Of a stretch of DNA of 64,000 nt, positions 26,234 to 34,552 are shown in pieces. Every line of letters begins with the position of its first letter. Position 1 is the first letter of the stretch. The notes under the pieces are model-generated. The model saw only the letters and a list, made by a program, of their open reading frames with translations, searched no databases and had not been told where the DNA came from. Source of the DNA: Brevibacillus brevis (GTDB lineage: Bacteria; Bacillota; Bacilli; Brevibacillales; Brevibacillaceae); assembly GCF_900637055.1 (NCBI RefSeq), contig NZ_LR134338.1, forward strand, positions 2,304,001 to 2,368,000. The letters run 5' to 3'. Both the position numbers and the translations under genes were made by a program.

Positions 26234-26264
26234 GCGGGGAATCTACTACGCACAGACTCCCCGC
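26234..26264 (-). terminator. Hairpin downstream of the VQVEAP-repeat gene
   Basis: GCGGGGA at 26234-26240 pairs with TCCCCGC at 26258-26264. Read on the minus strand it is followed by ATTTT, a weak terminator for the gene ending at 26306. Confidence 0.4.
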
Positions 26265-26305
26265 ATCTTCAGGCAATCCTTAAGCCTCGCAGAATATCAG
26301 CTTGT

Positions 26306-26848
26306 TCAATTGGGTTCTGCATTTGGAATAATCGCGACGATGTGGGTGATAGGAATAAGGATAGAAGCTCCGTTTGTGCGTGAAGAGGGTAAGGTCTGTA
26401 ATTCAATGATTCCTTCCTCCACTCTAAGAAGCTTGCCGATTCGGTAAGAACGACTCTCAGGTCCCCAATCCGTCGTCAATAAGACCTCCACAAGTTGATC
26501 ATTTCTCATGCATTTGCTGAGTTCTTGACGAAGCCCTTCTATACATGCTTGTTCCGCTGTTTCTTCCGTTTCGACATCTACCTTCACGACTGGTGCCGGG
26601 ATGACGATTGGCTTCGGAGCTTCTACTTGTACAACAGGTGCCTCTACTTGTACAACAGGCGCTTCTACTTGTACAACAGGTGCTTCTACTTGCGGAGTGG
26701 GGGTGGTCACATTCACTCGAGGTGCACGTACGTGGATACGCACAAAACGGCGTAATTGCCTGAGCAGATTATTGGGTTTGCGTCTGGTAGATCGCTTCTT
26801 GCAGCGGGCTTGCTTTGCTTTTAGCTTCTTCTTTCTCAATGCTTTCAA
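26306..26848 (-). CDS. Basic protein with VQVEAP repeats, putative spore-surface protein
   Basis: Protein of 180 residues, family not recognised. The TTG start at 26848 (LKALRKKKLKAK) is preceded by AAGGAGG at 9 bases; no ATG has such support. Residues 1-45 are strongly basic (Lys/Arg). Residues about 50-85 hold heptad repeats of the type VQVEAPV. Residues about 95-180 form a globular end (EQACIEGLRQELSKCMRNDQ, VLLTTDWG, YRIGKLLRVEEGIIELQT, ILIPITHIVAII) resembling spore coat or exosporium proteins that carry a small beta domain. Its place beside the cotS-cotSA pair supports a coat role, but this is inference. Confidence 0.7.
   Translation of the reverse strand: MKALRKKKLKAKQARCKKRSTRRKPNNLLRQLRRFVRIHVRAPRVNVTTPTPQVEAPVVQVEAPVVQVEAPVVQVEAPKPIVIPAPVVKVDVETEETAEQACIEGLRQELSKCMRNDQLVEVLLTTDWGPESRSYRIGKLLRVEEGIIELQTLPSSRTNGASILIPITHIVAIIPNAEPN
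26620..26692 (-). repeat. 21-bp tandem repeat inside the VQVEAP gene
   Basis: Three near-identical 21-bp units at 26620-26640, 26641-26661 and 26662-26682 and a partial fourth code the seven-residue VQVEAPV unit. Confidence 0.85.
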
Positions 26849-26916
26849 AGTCAACTCCCTCCTTCCTATGCATGCAATATCATATTCAGAAGGGGGGCGA
26901 CCGCATTGGACTAACA

Positions 26917-26936
26917 CCTGATTTGACAAAATCAGG
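26917..26936. promoter_or_regulatory. Perfect 8-bp inverted repeat upstream of the membrane-protein operon
   Basis: CCTGATTT-GACA-AAATCAGG. It lies between the divergent VQVEAP gene and the operon at 27034. It could be an operator; no T-run supports termination. A TATACT hexamer at 26991-26996 (with TTTAAA at 17-bp spacing) is a possible promoter for the operon. Confidence 0.4.
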
Positions 26937-27033
26937 CAGGAAAACATTAGCAAAATTAGATGATTTTTTTAAAAAAACAGGGAAATCGTGTATACTTATC
27001 AGGTAATCTCAAAAAGAAAGATGGAGGTTTCTC

Positions 27034-28071
27034 ATGAATCGTACGCCGATTGCCCCCATGGGAGTGGGGAAGCTGTTGGACAAGAGCTTTTCTGTGTATC
27101 GCCAGCATTTTGGAGCATTCTTTTTGTTGGCTTTAATTTGGTTCGGTCCATTATTACTCCTGCAGCAACTACTTCTGGTTGACCTTACCAGAGTGCCTTT
27201 GCTCGCACAAGATACAGAAGGTCTTGACTTTGCAGAATCGTTAGGCGCAAGATTTGCCGGACAAGAAGAATTTATGACACAAAGCCTTCCTATGTTGCTC
27301 ATATTCCTATTCCTTGTCGCACCGATCCTTTTGATCATCGCCTATCCGCAAATGATTTCCGGTTCGATTTTACTCACGAAGGCTGCTCTTGAGGGAGAGA
27401 CCTTGAGCTTAAAAGATGCCTTGAAGGGAGCACTTCGCCGATTTTGGCCGCTAGCGGGCAGTACTTTCCTATATGGAGTAATCGCGTTTGCAGTGTCGAC
27501 AGCATTTGTCATCGCATATGGACTGATTTTCGTTATGATCGCCTTCGCCGGTGGAATGACATTGGAAACCATGTTTGATCCGTCAGATGAAGGCAGCATT
27601 GTGCTTATGATCGTTCTGATTTTATTTGGCTATTTATTCTTAATTGCTGGCATGATGCTCGTACCGGGCTTTTTCATGCTGCGTTGGGGTTTTTATATGC
27701 CGCTCGTTCTGTTCGAACGCGATGGTATCGGGATCGGCCAGAGCTGGAATTTGACAAAAGGAAACTTTTGGCGTATATTCGGTATTTTTGTAGTTCTCAG
27801 TGTGATCTACTCGATGTTCTCTAGCGGCATGCAATTAGTACTCACTGGTGTCTTAGGTACATCTATCCTCGCGCAAATTATTCTGGTTGCACTTACCTGC
27901 CTCTTGAGCCCTTGGATGGCCATTGTTTACGCTTTGGCTTACTTTGATCTGCGCGTGAGAAAAGAAGGGACAGATTTACAAGAGCTAGTAAGCCGTCAGC
28001 TTGCCACATCTGCACCAGTAGAATCAGCAACTCCTACCCCTGCACAAGAGCCGGGAGTTACACATGATTAG
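27034..28071 (+). CDS. Multi-span membrane protein, first gene of the MoxR/DUF58 operon
   Basis: Integral membrane protein of 345 residues with about six long hydrophobic spans (FFLLALIWFGPLLLLQQL, LLIFLFLVAPILLIIAYPQM and others). It resembles the glycerophosphodiester phosphodiesterase membrane-domain type: an N-terminal GVGKLLDKSFSVYRQHFG lead-in and a conserved LVLFERDGIGIGQSWNLTKGNFWRIFG loop near residues 227-253. The C-terminus is a short Pro/Thr-rich tail. TGGAGG lies before the ATG. It overlaps the next gene by 8 bases. Function unknown; the neighbours point to an envelope-linked MoxR system. Confidence 0.8.
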   Translation: MNRTPIAPMGVGKLLDKSFSVYRQHFGAFFLLALIWFGPLLLLQQLLLVDLTRVPLLAQDTEGLDFAESLGARFAGQEEFMTQSLPMLLIFLFLVAPILLIIAYPQMISGSILLTKAALEGETLSLKDALKGALRRFWPLAGSTFLYGVIAFAVSTAFVIAYGLIFVMIAFAGGMTLETMFDPSDEGSIVLMIVLILFGYLFLIAGMMLVPGFFMLRWGFYMPLVLFERDGIGIGQSWNLTKGNFWRIFGIFVVLSVIYSMFSSGMQLVLTGVLGTSILAQIILVALTCLLSPWMAIVYALAYFDLRVRKEGTDLQELVSRQLATSAPVESATPTPAQEPGVTHD

Positions 28072-28690
28072 CACGAGTCCTTGGGTAGATGACAAGGAGC
28101 ATTTACAAGAGATTCTAGCCAGAGACGAGTTCAATTTGCCTCAAGGCAGTGGAGAGAACTGGATTCAAAGAGCGATGGATTTTGTAATCGAGTTGATCGC
28201 CGATCTTTTTGAGTGGACCAATATTCCGTCTGGTGCGGCTAATACCGTATCTACACTCGTGCTCATTATGGCAGTACTGGGACTGGTCGGCATCATTTAC
28301 TGGTTGTTCCGCAGAATGATTTGGGAACAGAAGAAGCATCGACCGCTGTTTATGGACGGTGAAAAAATACGTTCTCATGCAGACTATTTGCGTGATGCGA
28401 AAGAAAAAGCAGCGCGAGGAGAATGGCGGGAAGGAGAGCGCTCGTTGTTTTTGGCGTTGTTGGTTTATTTGCAAATGAAATCATGGGTGCGTGTGGAGAA
28501 ATGGAAAACGAATTGGGAATACGCAGAAGAAATTGAGGAAAATCAGCCGAGCTTACGCGATGTGTTCGGCCGCTTCGCACGTGAGTTCGACGCTGTTTGG
28601 TACGGGCAGGCGCTTGTTGATGAAGTGTCGTTCTGGCAGCGTGTAAACGAACTGGAAGGCATCTGGCGCGAGGAGGGACAGCATGAATAG
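28064..28690 (+). CDS. DUF4129 domain protein
   Basis: A 208-residue protein with one membrane span near residues 60-85 (TVSTLVLIMAVLGLVGIIYWLF) and a C-terminal DUF4129-like domain: YLRDAKEKAARGEWREGERSLFLALLVYLQ, then TNWEYAEEI and FAREFDAVWYGQALVD. In many bacteria this domain is the C-terminal part of transglutaminase-like membrane proteins and occurs with MoxR and DUF58. It overlaps both neighbours by 8 bases, so all are translated together. Confidence 0.85.
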   Translation: MISTSPWVDDKEHLQEILARDEFNLPQGSGENWIQRAMDFVIELIADLFEWTNIPSGAANTVSTLVLIMAVLGLVGIIYWLFRRMIWEQKKHRPLFMDGEKIRSHADYLRDAKEKAARGEWREGERSLFLALLVYLQMKSWVRVEKWKTNWEYAEEIEENQPSLRDVFGRFAREFDAVWYGQALVDEVSFWQRVNELEGIWREEGQHE

Positions 28691-29807
28691 TTTGCGCACC
28701 TATCGTGTCGGAATCGTTGTGGCTACCTTGCTGCTCGTCATCGTGGGCTGGTTGATCGTCAAGCCTACAGCTGAGCCTCTCCCGCCGTACTTGGCTTCGT
28801 CTGCACAGCCAAGCGGAATCAAGGCTGTGCTCGTATTACTGGAGGAAAAAGGCAAGCAGGTAAAGGAATGGCGGCAGCCTATGCGTTTTTTACCAACAGC
28901 AACTGGGCAGGCCATGCTCGTAGTAGAGCCGGAAAGACTGATGCCAGAGGAACAGATAGACATTCTGGATTGGGTCAGTGAAGGCAATGATCTAATTCTC
29001 TTTGACTCGAGACCAGAGTGGGAAGAGCTTCCCTTTTATACGGAGTTCATCCGGGGTAAAGAAAATCAGGAGCGAAACATTCAGGGACCGCTCGTTCAGG
29101 GCAGGTTCATGGGCAAAGCAGAGACCTCATTGAGATTTTTAGAAGATGATGACATGGAGCCACTTCTCTACGACGATCAGGGGATACTCGGGGGAAGAAC
29201 GGAAGTGGGAGATGGCAGTGTCACGTTTTTTCTTGTACCGGAATGGCTAACCAATCAAAAAATTGATCGACTCTCCCACTTTGAAGCGATCTGGCCGTAT
29301 GTACAAGGAGATTGGTCCGTTCTTTGGGTAGACGAATACCATCACGGCTTGCAAGAAAAACCAGGCTTTTTGGCGATCTACCCTGGATGGCTCATAGCCG
29401 CCTGCTTTCAACTCGCGATCCTGCTTTTGCTGTACGTGTGGTGGAGAGGAAAACGTTTCGGACCGGTCTATACGCTTAGGGAATGGACAGTTCGCCGTGG
29501 TGATGAGACGTTGCTCGCTGTGTCTAGCTGGTATGAGCGAAGAGGGCTGGCAAAGGATGCGTTGCGACATCGAGAAGCGTACATGCGACAGCTGTTGTAC
29601 GATCGGTGGGGAGTGCACCAACGGGCTGATCGTGTGGAAATCGTGCGATATGCCAAAACAAGATGGACTAATCAAGAGGTAGAGAAATTCGCTCATCTGC
29701 TGGGACGACTGGAGCAGGCAAAAAACGAAGGGCGATACTCAGCAAAGAGTTTGCTTGCAGACAGTCTCTTGTTGGATGAGATTACGAAGCGTCTGGAGAA
29801 GGAGTGA
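28683..29807 (+). CDS. DUF4350 domain protein
   Basis: A 374-residue protein. It has an N-terminal span (residues about 7-26) and an extracytoplasmic GATase-like DUF4350 domain (PSGIKAVLVLLEEKGKQVKEW, ILDWVSEGNDLILFDSR). A second span lies near residues 240-258 (IAACFQLAILLLLYVWW), and a helical cytoplasmic tail follows. This family is a regular partner of MoxR-DUF58-DUF4129 genes. Overlaps with its neighbours (8 and 4 bases) show a tight operon. Confidence 0.85.
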   Translation: MNSLRTYRVGIVVATLLLVIVGWLIVKPTAEPLPPYLASSAQPSGIKAVLVLLEEKGKQVKEWRQPMRFLPTATGQAMLVVEPERLMPEEQIDILDWVSEGNDLILFDSRPEWEELPFYTEFIRGKENQERNIQGPLVQGRFMGKAETSLRFLEDDDMEPLLYDDQGILGGRTEVGDGSVTFFLVPEWLTNQKIDRLSHFEAIWPYVQGDWSVLWVDEYHHGLQEKPGFLAIYPGWLIAACFQLAILLLLYVWWRGKRFGPVYTLREWTVRRGDETLLAVSSWYERRGLAKDALRHREAYMRQLLYDRWGVHQRADRVEIVRYAKTRWTNQEVEKFAHLLGRLEQAKNEGRYSAKSLLADSLLLDEITKRLEKE

Positions 29808-30736
29808 CAACTACCGTGGAGCAATTGTTGCAACAAATGGAAAAAGAGCTGGTTGGTCAGCGGCAAAATGTTCGGTTACTGTTAACAGCTTTGGTTGCCG
29901 GCGGACACGTCTTGCTAGAAGGTGTACCCGGTATCGGAAAGACGAAAATGGTAAGGACTTTATCGGAATTGATGGGGGGCGTGAGCAAGCGCGTCCAGTT
30001 TACGCCTGACATGATGCCATCGGACATTATTGGTCATGTGGTGTTCAATATGCAGCAGAACCAGTTTGAGACAATCAAAGGTCCTGTTTTCGCTAACTTA
30101 TTGCTGGCGGACGAGATCAACCGGACTCCCCCGAAAACCCAAGCGGCCCTTTTAGAAGCAATGGAGGAGGGGCAAGTGACGATTCATGGTGTCACCTATC
30201 CTTTGCCAGATCCGTTTTTTGTCGTCGCTACGCAAAACCCGGTGGAGTATGAAGGAACGTATGTGTTGCCAGAGGCACAGCTCGATCGCTTTTTGTTCAA
30301 GCTAACGATGTCGTATCCTTCCCATGAAAATGAAAAGCAAATCCTCGCCAAACATATTCCCAACAAGCGCAGCCACGAACGTGATCAAGAGCCGCTCTTT
30401 ACATGGGATGCGATTTTGGAGAAGCGACGCCAATTAGAAGAAGTGGTTGTGGATGATTCGATTCTGGAGTACATTACGACACTGATTCGCAATACACGCG
30501 AAACGAAACGATTGCTCTTAGGTGCCAGCTCTCGTGCCGGAATCGCCGTATTGATGGCGAGCAAAGCATGGGCACTTTTGGACAATCGCAAGTTTGTGAC
30601 GCCTGATGACGTGAAGATGGTGGCCCGTCCTGCATTGCGGCACCGACTCATACTGTCACCGCAGGTAGAATTGGAGGGGGGTACCAGTGACCACATCATC
30701 GAAGAGACGCTGGCGGCTATTCCAGTTCCTCGCTGA
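29804..30736 (+). CDS. MoxR-family AAA+ ATPase
   Basis: AAA+ ATPase of 310 residues, likely a chaperone that uses ATP to mature or insert metal into partner proteins. Walker A is GVPGIGKTK near residue 42 and Walker B is LLADEINRTPPKTQAALLEAMEE near residue 103. Sensor 1 is VVATQNPVEYEG, the arginine finger is in LPEAQLDRFL, and the lid is RAGIAVLMASKAWALLD. GTG 29804 overlaps the previous stop (GTGA); GTG 29816, 11 bases after AAGGAG, is an alternative start. Its DUF58 partner follows with a 50-base overlap. Confidence 0.93.
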   Translation: MTTTVEQLLQQMEKELVGQRQNVRLLLTALVAGGHVLLEGVPGIGKTKMVRTLSELMGGVSKRVQFTPDMMPSDIIGHVVFNMQQNQFETIKGPVFANLLLADEINRTPPKTQAALLEAMEEGQVTIHGVTYPLPDPFFVVATQNPVEYEGTYVLPEAQLDRFLFKLTMSYPSHENEKQILAKHIPNKRSHERDQEPLFTWDAILEKRRQLEEVVVDDSILEYITTLIRNTRETKRLLLGASSRAGIAVLMASKAWALLDNRKFVTPDDVKMVARPALRHRLILSPQVELEGGTSDHIIEETLAAIPVPR

Positions 30737-32057
30737 TTTTTTGGCAGACCGTTTTGTCTTGCCATCCAAGCGGCTGCTTGTGGCAGTTTTGCTAGGCACA
30801 CCTATCGCGATCGTCGGATTTCTACTGGAGATTGGCTATTCGATATTCTTTTTGTACAACGGTTTACTCCTGGTCGCTAGCATCTTGGATTGGGTTACCA
30901 TCCCCAAACGCCGAGACTTGTCGATCCGGCGAATCTTGCCGGAGCAGACGGATATCGGACAATCGTTTTCGATCGAGCTAGAGCTTGCGAACAGAAGCGG
31001 GCAATCCGTTTCGTACTCCATCGTGGATGATCTTCCGCTGTCATTTGAAGAAACCGGACCGGTCACGGGTGTGATGGAGCAACCCTTAACCAACATAAGT
31101 TTTGAAACAAGAGGAAAAGAACGCGGAGAGTACGTGTTCCGCTGGCTTTACATGCGCTGGAATGGCAAACTCGGCTTGTGGTATCGTCAAAGCCGTTTTT
31201 CGTGTGAACAAACGATCAAGGTATACCCCGACCTTTCAGCCGTTCGTGGCTATTTGGCTTCGTTGCAGGAGAGCTTGATCGTCGACGGGAAAAAAATCAT
31301 GCGCAGGGCGAAAGCGGGTACGGAATTCCATGCGATCCGCGATTACGTGCCTGACGATGATCCTCGGATGATTAACTGGTCTGCTTCAGCACGCTCCCGA
31401 CGTCTGATGACGAACCAATATCGACCAGAGCATGGCAAGGTGATTACTATTCTGATCGATTGCGGAAGGTTGATGGGCGTCGAGCTGGATAACCAAACGA
31501 GACTGGATCGATCGCTGGAGTCTGCGCTCACGTTAGCGGCAGTGGCATTGCGTCAAGGAGATCAGGTAGCGCTACTAGCCTATTCGCATGAAATCAAGAC
31601 GTACATACCTCCAGGCAGAGGATTGCGCCACTTGCATACCCTTTTGGAGGCAACCTACAACCTGACAAGTGATTTTGTAGAGGCAGATCCGGCGAAGGCG
31701 CTTGAATTTTTGAATCGCCAGCAGAAGAGAAGGAGCTTGGTGGTTCTTTTCTCAGATATGGAAAACTACCTCGTCGAAGATCAGTTGAGCAATTACTTGT
31801 GGCGGATGCGCCGTTCGCATTTGCTCTTGCTGCTGTCTTTGGCAGATCCGCTTCTGCATGAATGGAGTCATATAGACACGAGCAACAGCAGCTTGGCGTT
31901 TACAAAGGCGGTAGCTCAACGGTTCCAGCTCGATCGCAGGGCGTTTCAACAAAAAATGATCGGCGCGGGTATCCAGGTACTGGACGTTCCGGCCGATCAA
32001 TTGACGCTGACGGTTATCAATACTTATTTGGACATCAAGTCAAGAGAAGCTTTGTGA
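30687..32057 (+). CDS. DUF58 protein (MoxR partner)
   Basis: A 456-residue protein with two N-terminal membrane spans (about residues 30-75). An Ig-like extracytoplasmic or linker part follows, then the DUF58 core (AGTEFHAIRDYVPDDDPRMI, NWSASARS near residues 213-240). The C-terminal half is a von Willebrand A-like domain (TILIDCGRLMG, with a weak MIDAS, and RRSLVVLFSDMENYL). The GTG at 30687 has GAGGGGGG upstream and overlaps MoxR. The 3' end overlaps the convergent SpoIIM-like gene by 34 bases. Confidence 0.9.
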   Translation: MTTSSKRRWRLFQFLADFLADRFVLPSKRLLVAVLLGTPIAIVGFLLEIGYSIFFLYNGLLLVASILDWVTIPKRRDLSIRRILPEQTDIGQSFSIELELANRSGQSVSYSIVDDLPLSFEETGPVTGVMEQPLTNISFETRGKERGEYVFRWLYMRWNGKLGLWYRQSRFSCEQTIKVYPDLSAVRGYLASLQESLIVDGKKIMRRAKAGTEFHAIRDYVPDDDPRMINWSASARSRRLMTNQYRPEHGKVITILIDCGRLMGVELDNQTRLDRSLESALTLAAVALRQGDQVALLAYSHEIKTYIPPGRGLRHLHTLLEATYNLTSDFVEADPAKALEFLNRQQKRRSLVVLFSDMENYLVEDQLSNYLWRMRRSHLLLLLSLADPLLHEWSHIDTSNSSLAFTKAVAQRFQLDRRAFQQKMIGAGIQVLDVPADQLTLTVINTYLDIKSREAL

Positions 32058-33004
32058 GAATCGGGTCTGTATCCAAGGAGGTACCAGGCGATCAGCAAAA
32101 GCAACGTGCCGAAAGCTACGATGTACTTGGCTTCGAGAGAGAGACTCGATGGAGTAATATAGCCCTCAATGATTCCTGCGATGAATAAGAGTGGGATGGT
32201 AGCCAGCAGCAGATGCGCAGACTCTTTTGCCGCCTCCAAAAATTGATGTCTTCGTGCGTAGCGGCCGGGCACAAGCAGGCGGTACCCCATGTGAAGACCT
32301 GCTCCGCCAGCAATGAAGATGGCAGTCAGCTCGATCACGCCGTGTGGCAAAATGTAGGCCCAAAACGCATAGCTGCTATCTGCCTGATAGTAGACGGCTG
32401 CCAAAGCTCCAACCAGAAGGCCATTGAATAAGAGAAGGTAGATGGGGACGATTCCAAACGTAATTCCACTGACAAACGCCAGCATCGCCACTTTGATGTT
32501 GTTGGTCATAATCATCGTGGAGATGACCGGACTGTCGAGAGATTCGTGCCCTTCTCCCAGCCTGGATGGATCGATCTGCTCAGCCATCCCTTGTGGCAAT
32601 ACATAATACAAGTTGAGTGGATCGACCATGACGGCGGCAAAGCCAGAAATACCACCGATGATGAAGAGAAGAGCTGCCACACCAATGAAGCTCATTCGCT
32701 TATGTACGAGACCCATCAAGTAGCTGCCAAAGAAATGCTTGAGCTGCTGCCAGCTGCCTATTCGCTGCTTGTAAGCCAAATTATGTGCACGCAAGACGAG
32801 TTGGTTTAAGTAGAGGGTGATTTCGTCTGCAGGATGATAGGAGCGTACATAGGCCAAATGAGCAGATGTTTTCTTATATAGTTGTGTCAGGCGATCAATA
32901 TCGGTAGCACTGATGTGCCGAGGTTGTCGGGTAAAACGCTCCACTAATTGTTCCAGTTCGGCCCAAGAGGCTTTATGCTTGTGCCAAAACGAGGTAATAT
33001 CCAT
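32024..33004 (-). CDS. SpoIIM-like (DUF95) membrane protein
   Basis: Membrane protein of 326 residues related to stage II sporulation protein M. A helical cytoplasmic N-terminus (residues 1-95) is followed by about five spans. The hallmark region lies near residues 165-235: TMIMTNNIKVAMLAFVSGI, then LLLFNGLLVGALA, YILPHGVIELTAIFIAGGAG. Members in MoxR/DUF58/RDD clusters are usually not the true SpoIIM of the engulfment complex, so a role with the neighbouring genes is preferred. The gene is opposite in strand to the operon and overlaps its end tail to tail. Confidence 0.85.
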   Translation of the reverse strand: MDITSFWHKHKASWAELEQLVERFTRQPRHISATDIDRLTQLYKKTSAHLAYVRSYHPADEITLYLNQLVLRAHNLAYKQRIGSWQQLKHFFGSYLMGLVHKRMSFIGVAALLFIIGGISGFAAVMVDPLNLYYVLPQGMAEQIDPSRLGEGHESLDSPVISTMIMTNNIKVAMLAFVSGITFGIVPIYLLLFNGLLVGALAAVYYQADSSYAFWAYILPHGVIELTAIFIAGGAGLHMGYRLLVPGRYARRHQFLEAAKESAHLLLATIPLLFIAGIIEGYITPSSLSLEAKYIVAFGTLLLLIAWYLLGYRPDSHKASLDLMSK

Positions 33005-33083
33005 GTATAATGCCTCCTTACATTAGCGCGTGTGTAATCACTAGAAAAAACCTCAAAGTTTCGAGGGGGGGAAGAAAACCATC

Positions 33084-33908
33084 ATGAATGAACCGACATA
33101 CGTCAGTGGGTCAAATCGAGAAGCGTCTGTCGTGACACCCGAGCATGTTATGCTGCGATTTCAGACGGCAGGTCTTGGCAGTCGCGCCACTGCGATGCTG
33201 ATTGATACAGGAATCTTGTTCCTGGTTAATCTTACTGTATTTATAATGTTTGGTATAGTTTTATTTGGAAATGAAGATGATTTTTTCCTGGATTCTGACA
33301 ACTATGTGTTGGCAATCGTCCTCCTGGTTATCTTCGTAGTGAACTTTGGCTACTATTGGTTACTGGAAGCGTTCTGGGGCGGGCAAACCGTTGGCAAAAG
33401 GCTGGTGGGAATCCGAGTCATCCGTGATAATGGACAGCCTGCGACGTTTGTTTCCTCGACGATCCGGAATCTGTTTCGCATCGTTGACGCAATGCCATCT
33501 GGTTATTTTCTCGGGGCGCTCGTCTGCTTTTTCCACCCCCGTGATAAGCGAATTGGCGATATGGTTGCGGGCACGATTGTCGTGGTAGAGTCAGGACAGC
33601 GATCGACTCTTTTTCAGAAAAAGAAAGACAAACAGTCAAACGGCTTTGATTTGAATCATGCGCTACTCGTGCTTGATGAACGCCAAAAACAGGCGATTAC
33701 CCGAGAGGACTGGCAGTTGCTTTCCTCCTTCATCAGCAGATTATCTTCTTTAACTCAAGCGAAAAAGTATGAACTTGGGAATCAAATTGCCAGCATCATG
33801 CGCAAAAAATTAGATCTGTTTGACGAACAGACCACCAAGGAAGACCCGATCCTGTTTTTGCAAAGACTGTACAATCAGCTGCAAAACGAATTTCAGCTCC
33901 GAAAATAA
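33084..33908 (+). CDS. RDD family membrane protein
   Basis: A 274-residue membrane protein with an RDD domain of about three spans. The lead motif LRFQTAGLGSRATAMLIDTGILFLVN contains the conserved Arg and Asp. GGQTVGKRLVGIRVIRDNG comes next, and HPRDKRIGDMVAGTIVV ends the domain near residue 165. A charged helical tail follows. RDD proteins commonly sit beside SpoIIM-like and MoxR/DUF58 genes. It is divergent from the SpoIIM-like gene across 79 bp. GAGGGGGG precedes the ATG and a terminator follows. Confidence 0.88.
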   Translation: MNEPTYVSGSNREASVVTPEHVMLRFQTAGLGSRATAMLIDTGILFLVNLTVFIMFGIVLFGNEDDFFLDSDNYVLAIVLLVIFVVNFGYYWLLEAFWGGQTVGKRLVGIRVIRDNGQPATFVSSTIRNLFRIVDAMPSGYFLGALVCFFHPRDKRIGDMVAGTIVVVESGQRSTLFQKKKDKQSNGFDLNHALLVLDERQKQAITREDWQLLSSFISRLSSLTQAKKYELGNQIASIMRKKLDLFDEQTTKEDPILFLQRLYNQLQNEFQLRK

Positions 33909-33915
33909 AGCGAGG

Positions 33916-33944
33916 TACCGCCAAAAAAATGGCGGTATTTTCTT
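33916..33944 (+). terminator. Terminator after the RDD gene
   Basis: TACCGCC at 33916-33922 pairs with GGCGGTA at 33931-33937, then TTTTCTTT. Confidence 0.7.
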
Positions 33945-34045
33945 TATTCGACTTGTTTTTCCATTATTCAGCAAAATGCTGCTTCAAAAACTTTCTATGT
34001 TATAATGAAACCTCACTCTATGTCACAGAAAGGAGGAGGGAGCCG

Positions 34046-34552
34046 ATGGACGACAAATACATGGGAGCGTCATCGACTTCGTCACCCACACTGCCACTCC
34101 CGGCAAACGGGAAGCAGAAAGGAAGACGCAGAAGAGGCAGTCTTTTTCAGGCATTGATTCCCTCCCAGACAGAAGGTAAGCGTCCTTTACTACCGATCGT
34201 TTTGGCCGTTCTGGTCTGGGGAGGACTTGCCTATGCTGGATATGCCTTTGCTGTTCATACGTTGGACAAGCAGCAGCAATTTGTGAACCAACGAATTGAT
34301 CAAGTTCAAGAAGATAATCAAAAGCAGATGAAGGCATTGGGAGATCAATTGACTCTGGTGCAGGAAGAAATGCAAAATGTCCAGAAGGGTCTGGGAAATC
34401 TGGAAGAAGATTTGGCATTGACGGGTGAAACCATTGGTGGCACTAACAAGACCAAAGAAGCTCTGCAGGATCGGGTTGACCAGCTTAACAAACAGCTGGT
34501 TGATTTGAAAACATCTCTGAAAAAATTGGAGGATGCTGCCCGTGCTTGGTAA
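34046..34552 (+). CDS. Single-span coiled-coil membrane protein
   Basis: A 168-residue protein. The ATG at 34046 has AGGAGG 9 bases upstream and a TATAAT (34001-34006) further up. Residues 1-45 are polar and basic (KQKGRRRRGSL). One span lies at about 48-70 (LLPIVLAVLVWGGLAYAGYAF). The rest is a long Gln/Glu/Lys coiled coil (QQQFVNQRIDQVQEDNQ, VDQLNKQLVDLKTSLKKLE), probably outside the cell. The next gene overlaps by 11 bases and also starts with a span plus coiled coil, so the two may pair. Confidence 0.78.
   Translation: MDDKYMGASSTSSPTLPLPANGKQKGRRRRGSLFQALIPSQTEGKRPLLPIVLAVLVWGGLAYAGYAFAVHTLDKQQQFVNQRIDQVQEDNQKQMKALGDQLTLVQEEMQNVQKGLGNLEEDLALTGETIGGTNKTKEALQDRVDQLNKQLVDLKTSLKKLEDAARAW

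Noticed and set aside
26193..26447. 84-codon frame downstream of cotSA
   Set aside because: No ribosome site and it overlaps the VQVEAP-repeat gene antisense.
26601..26921. Plus-strand Thr/Cys-rich repeat frame
   Set aside because: Antisense image of the VQVEAP repeats.
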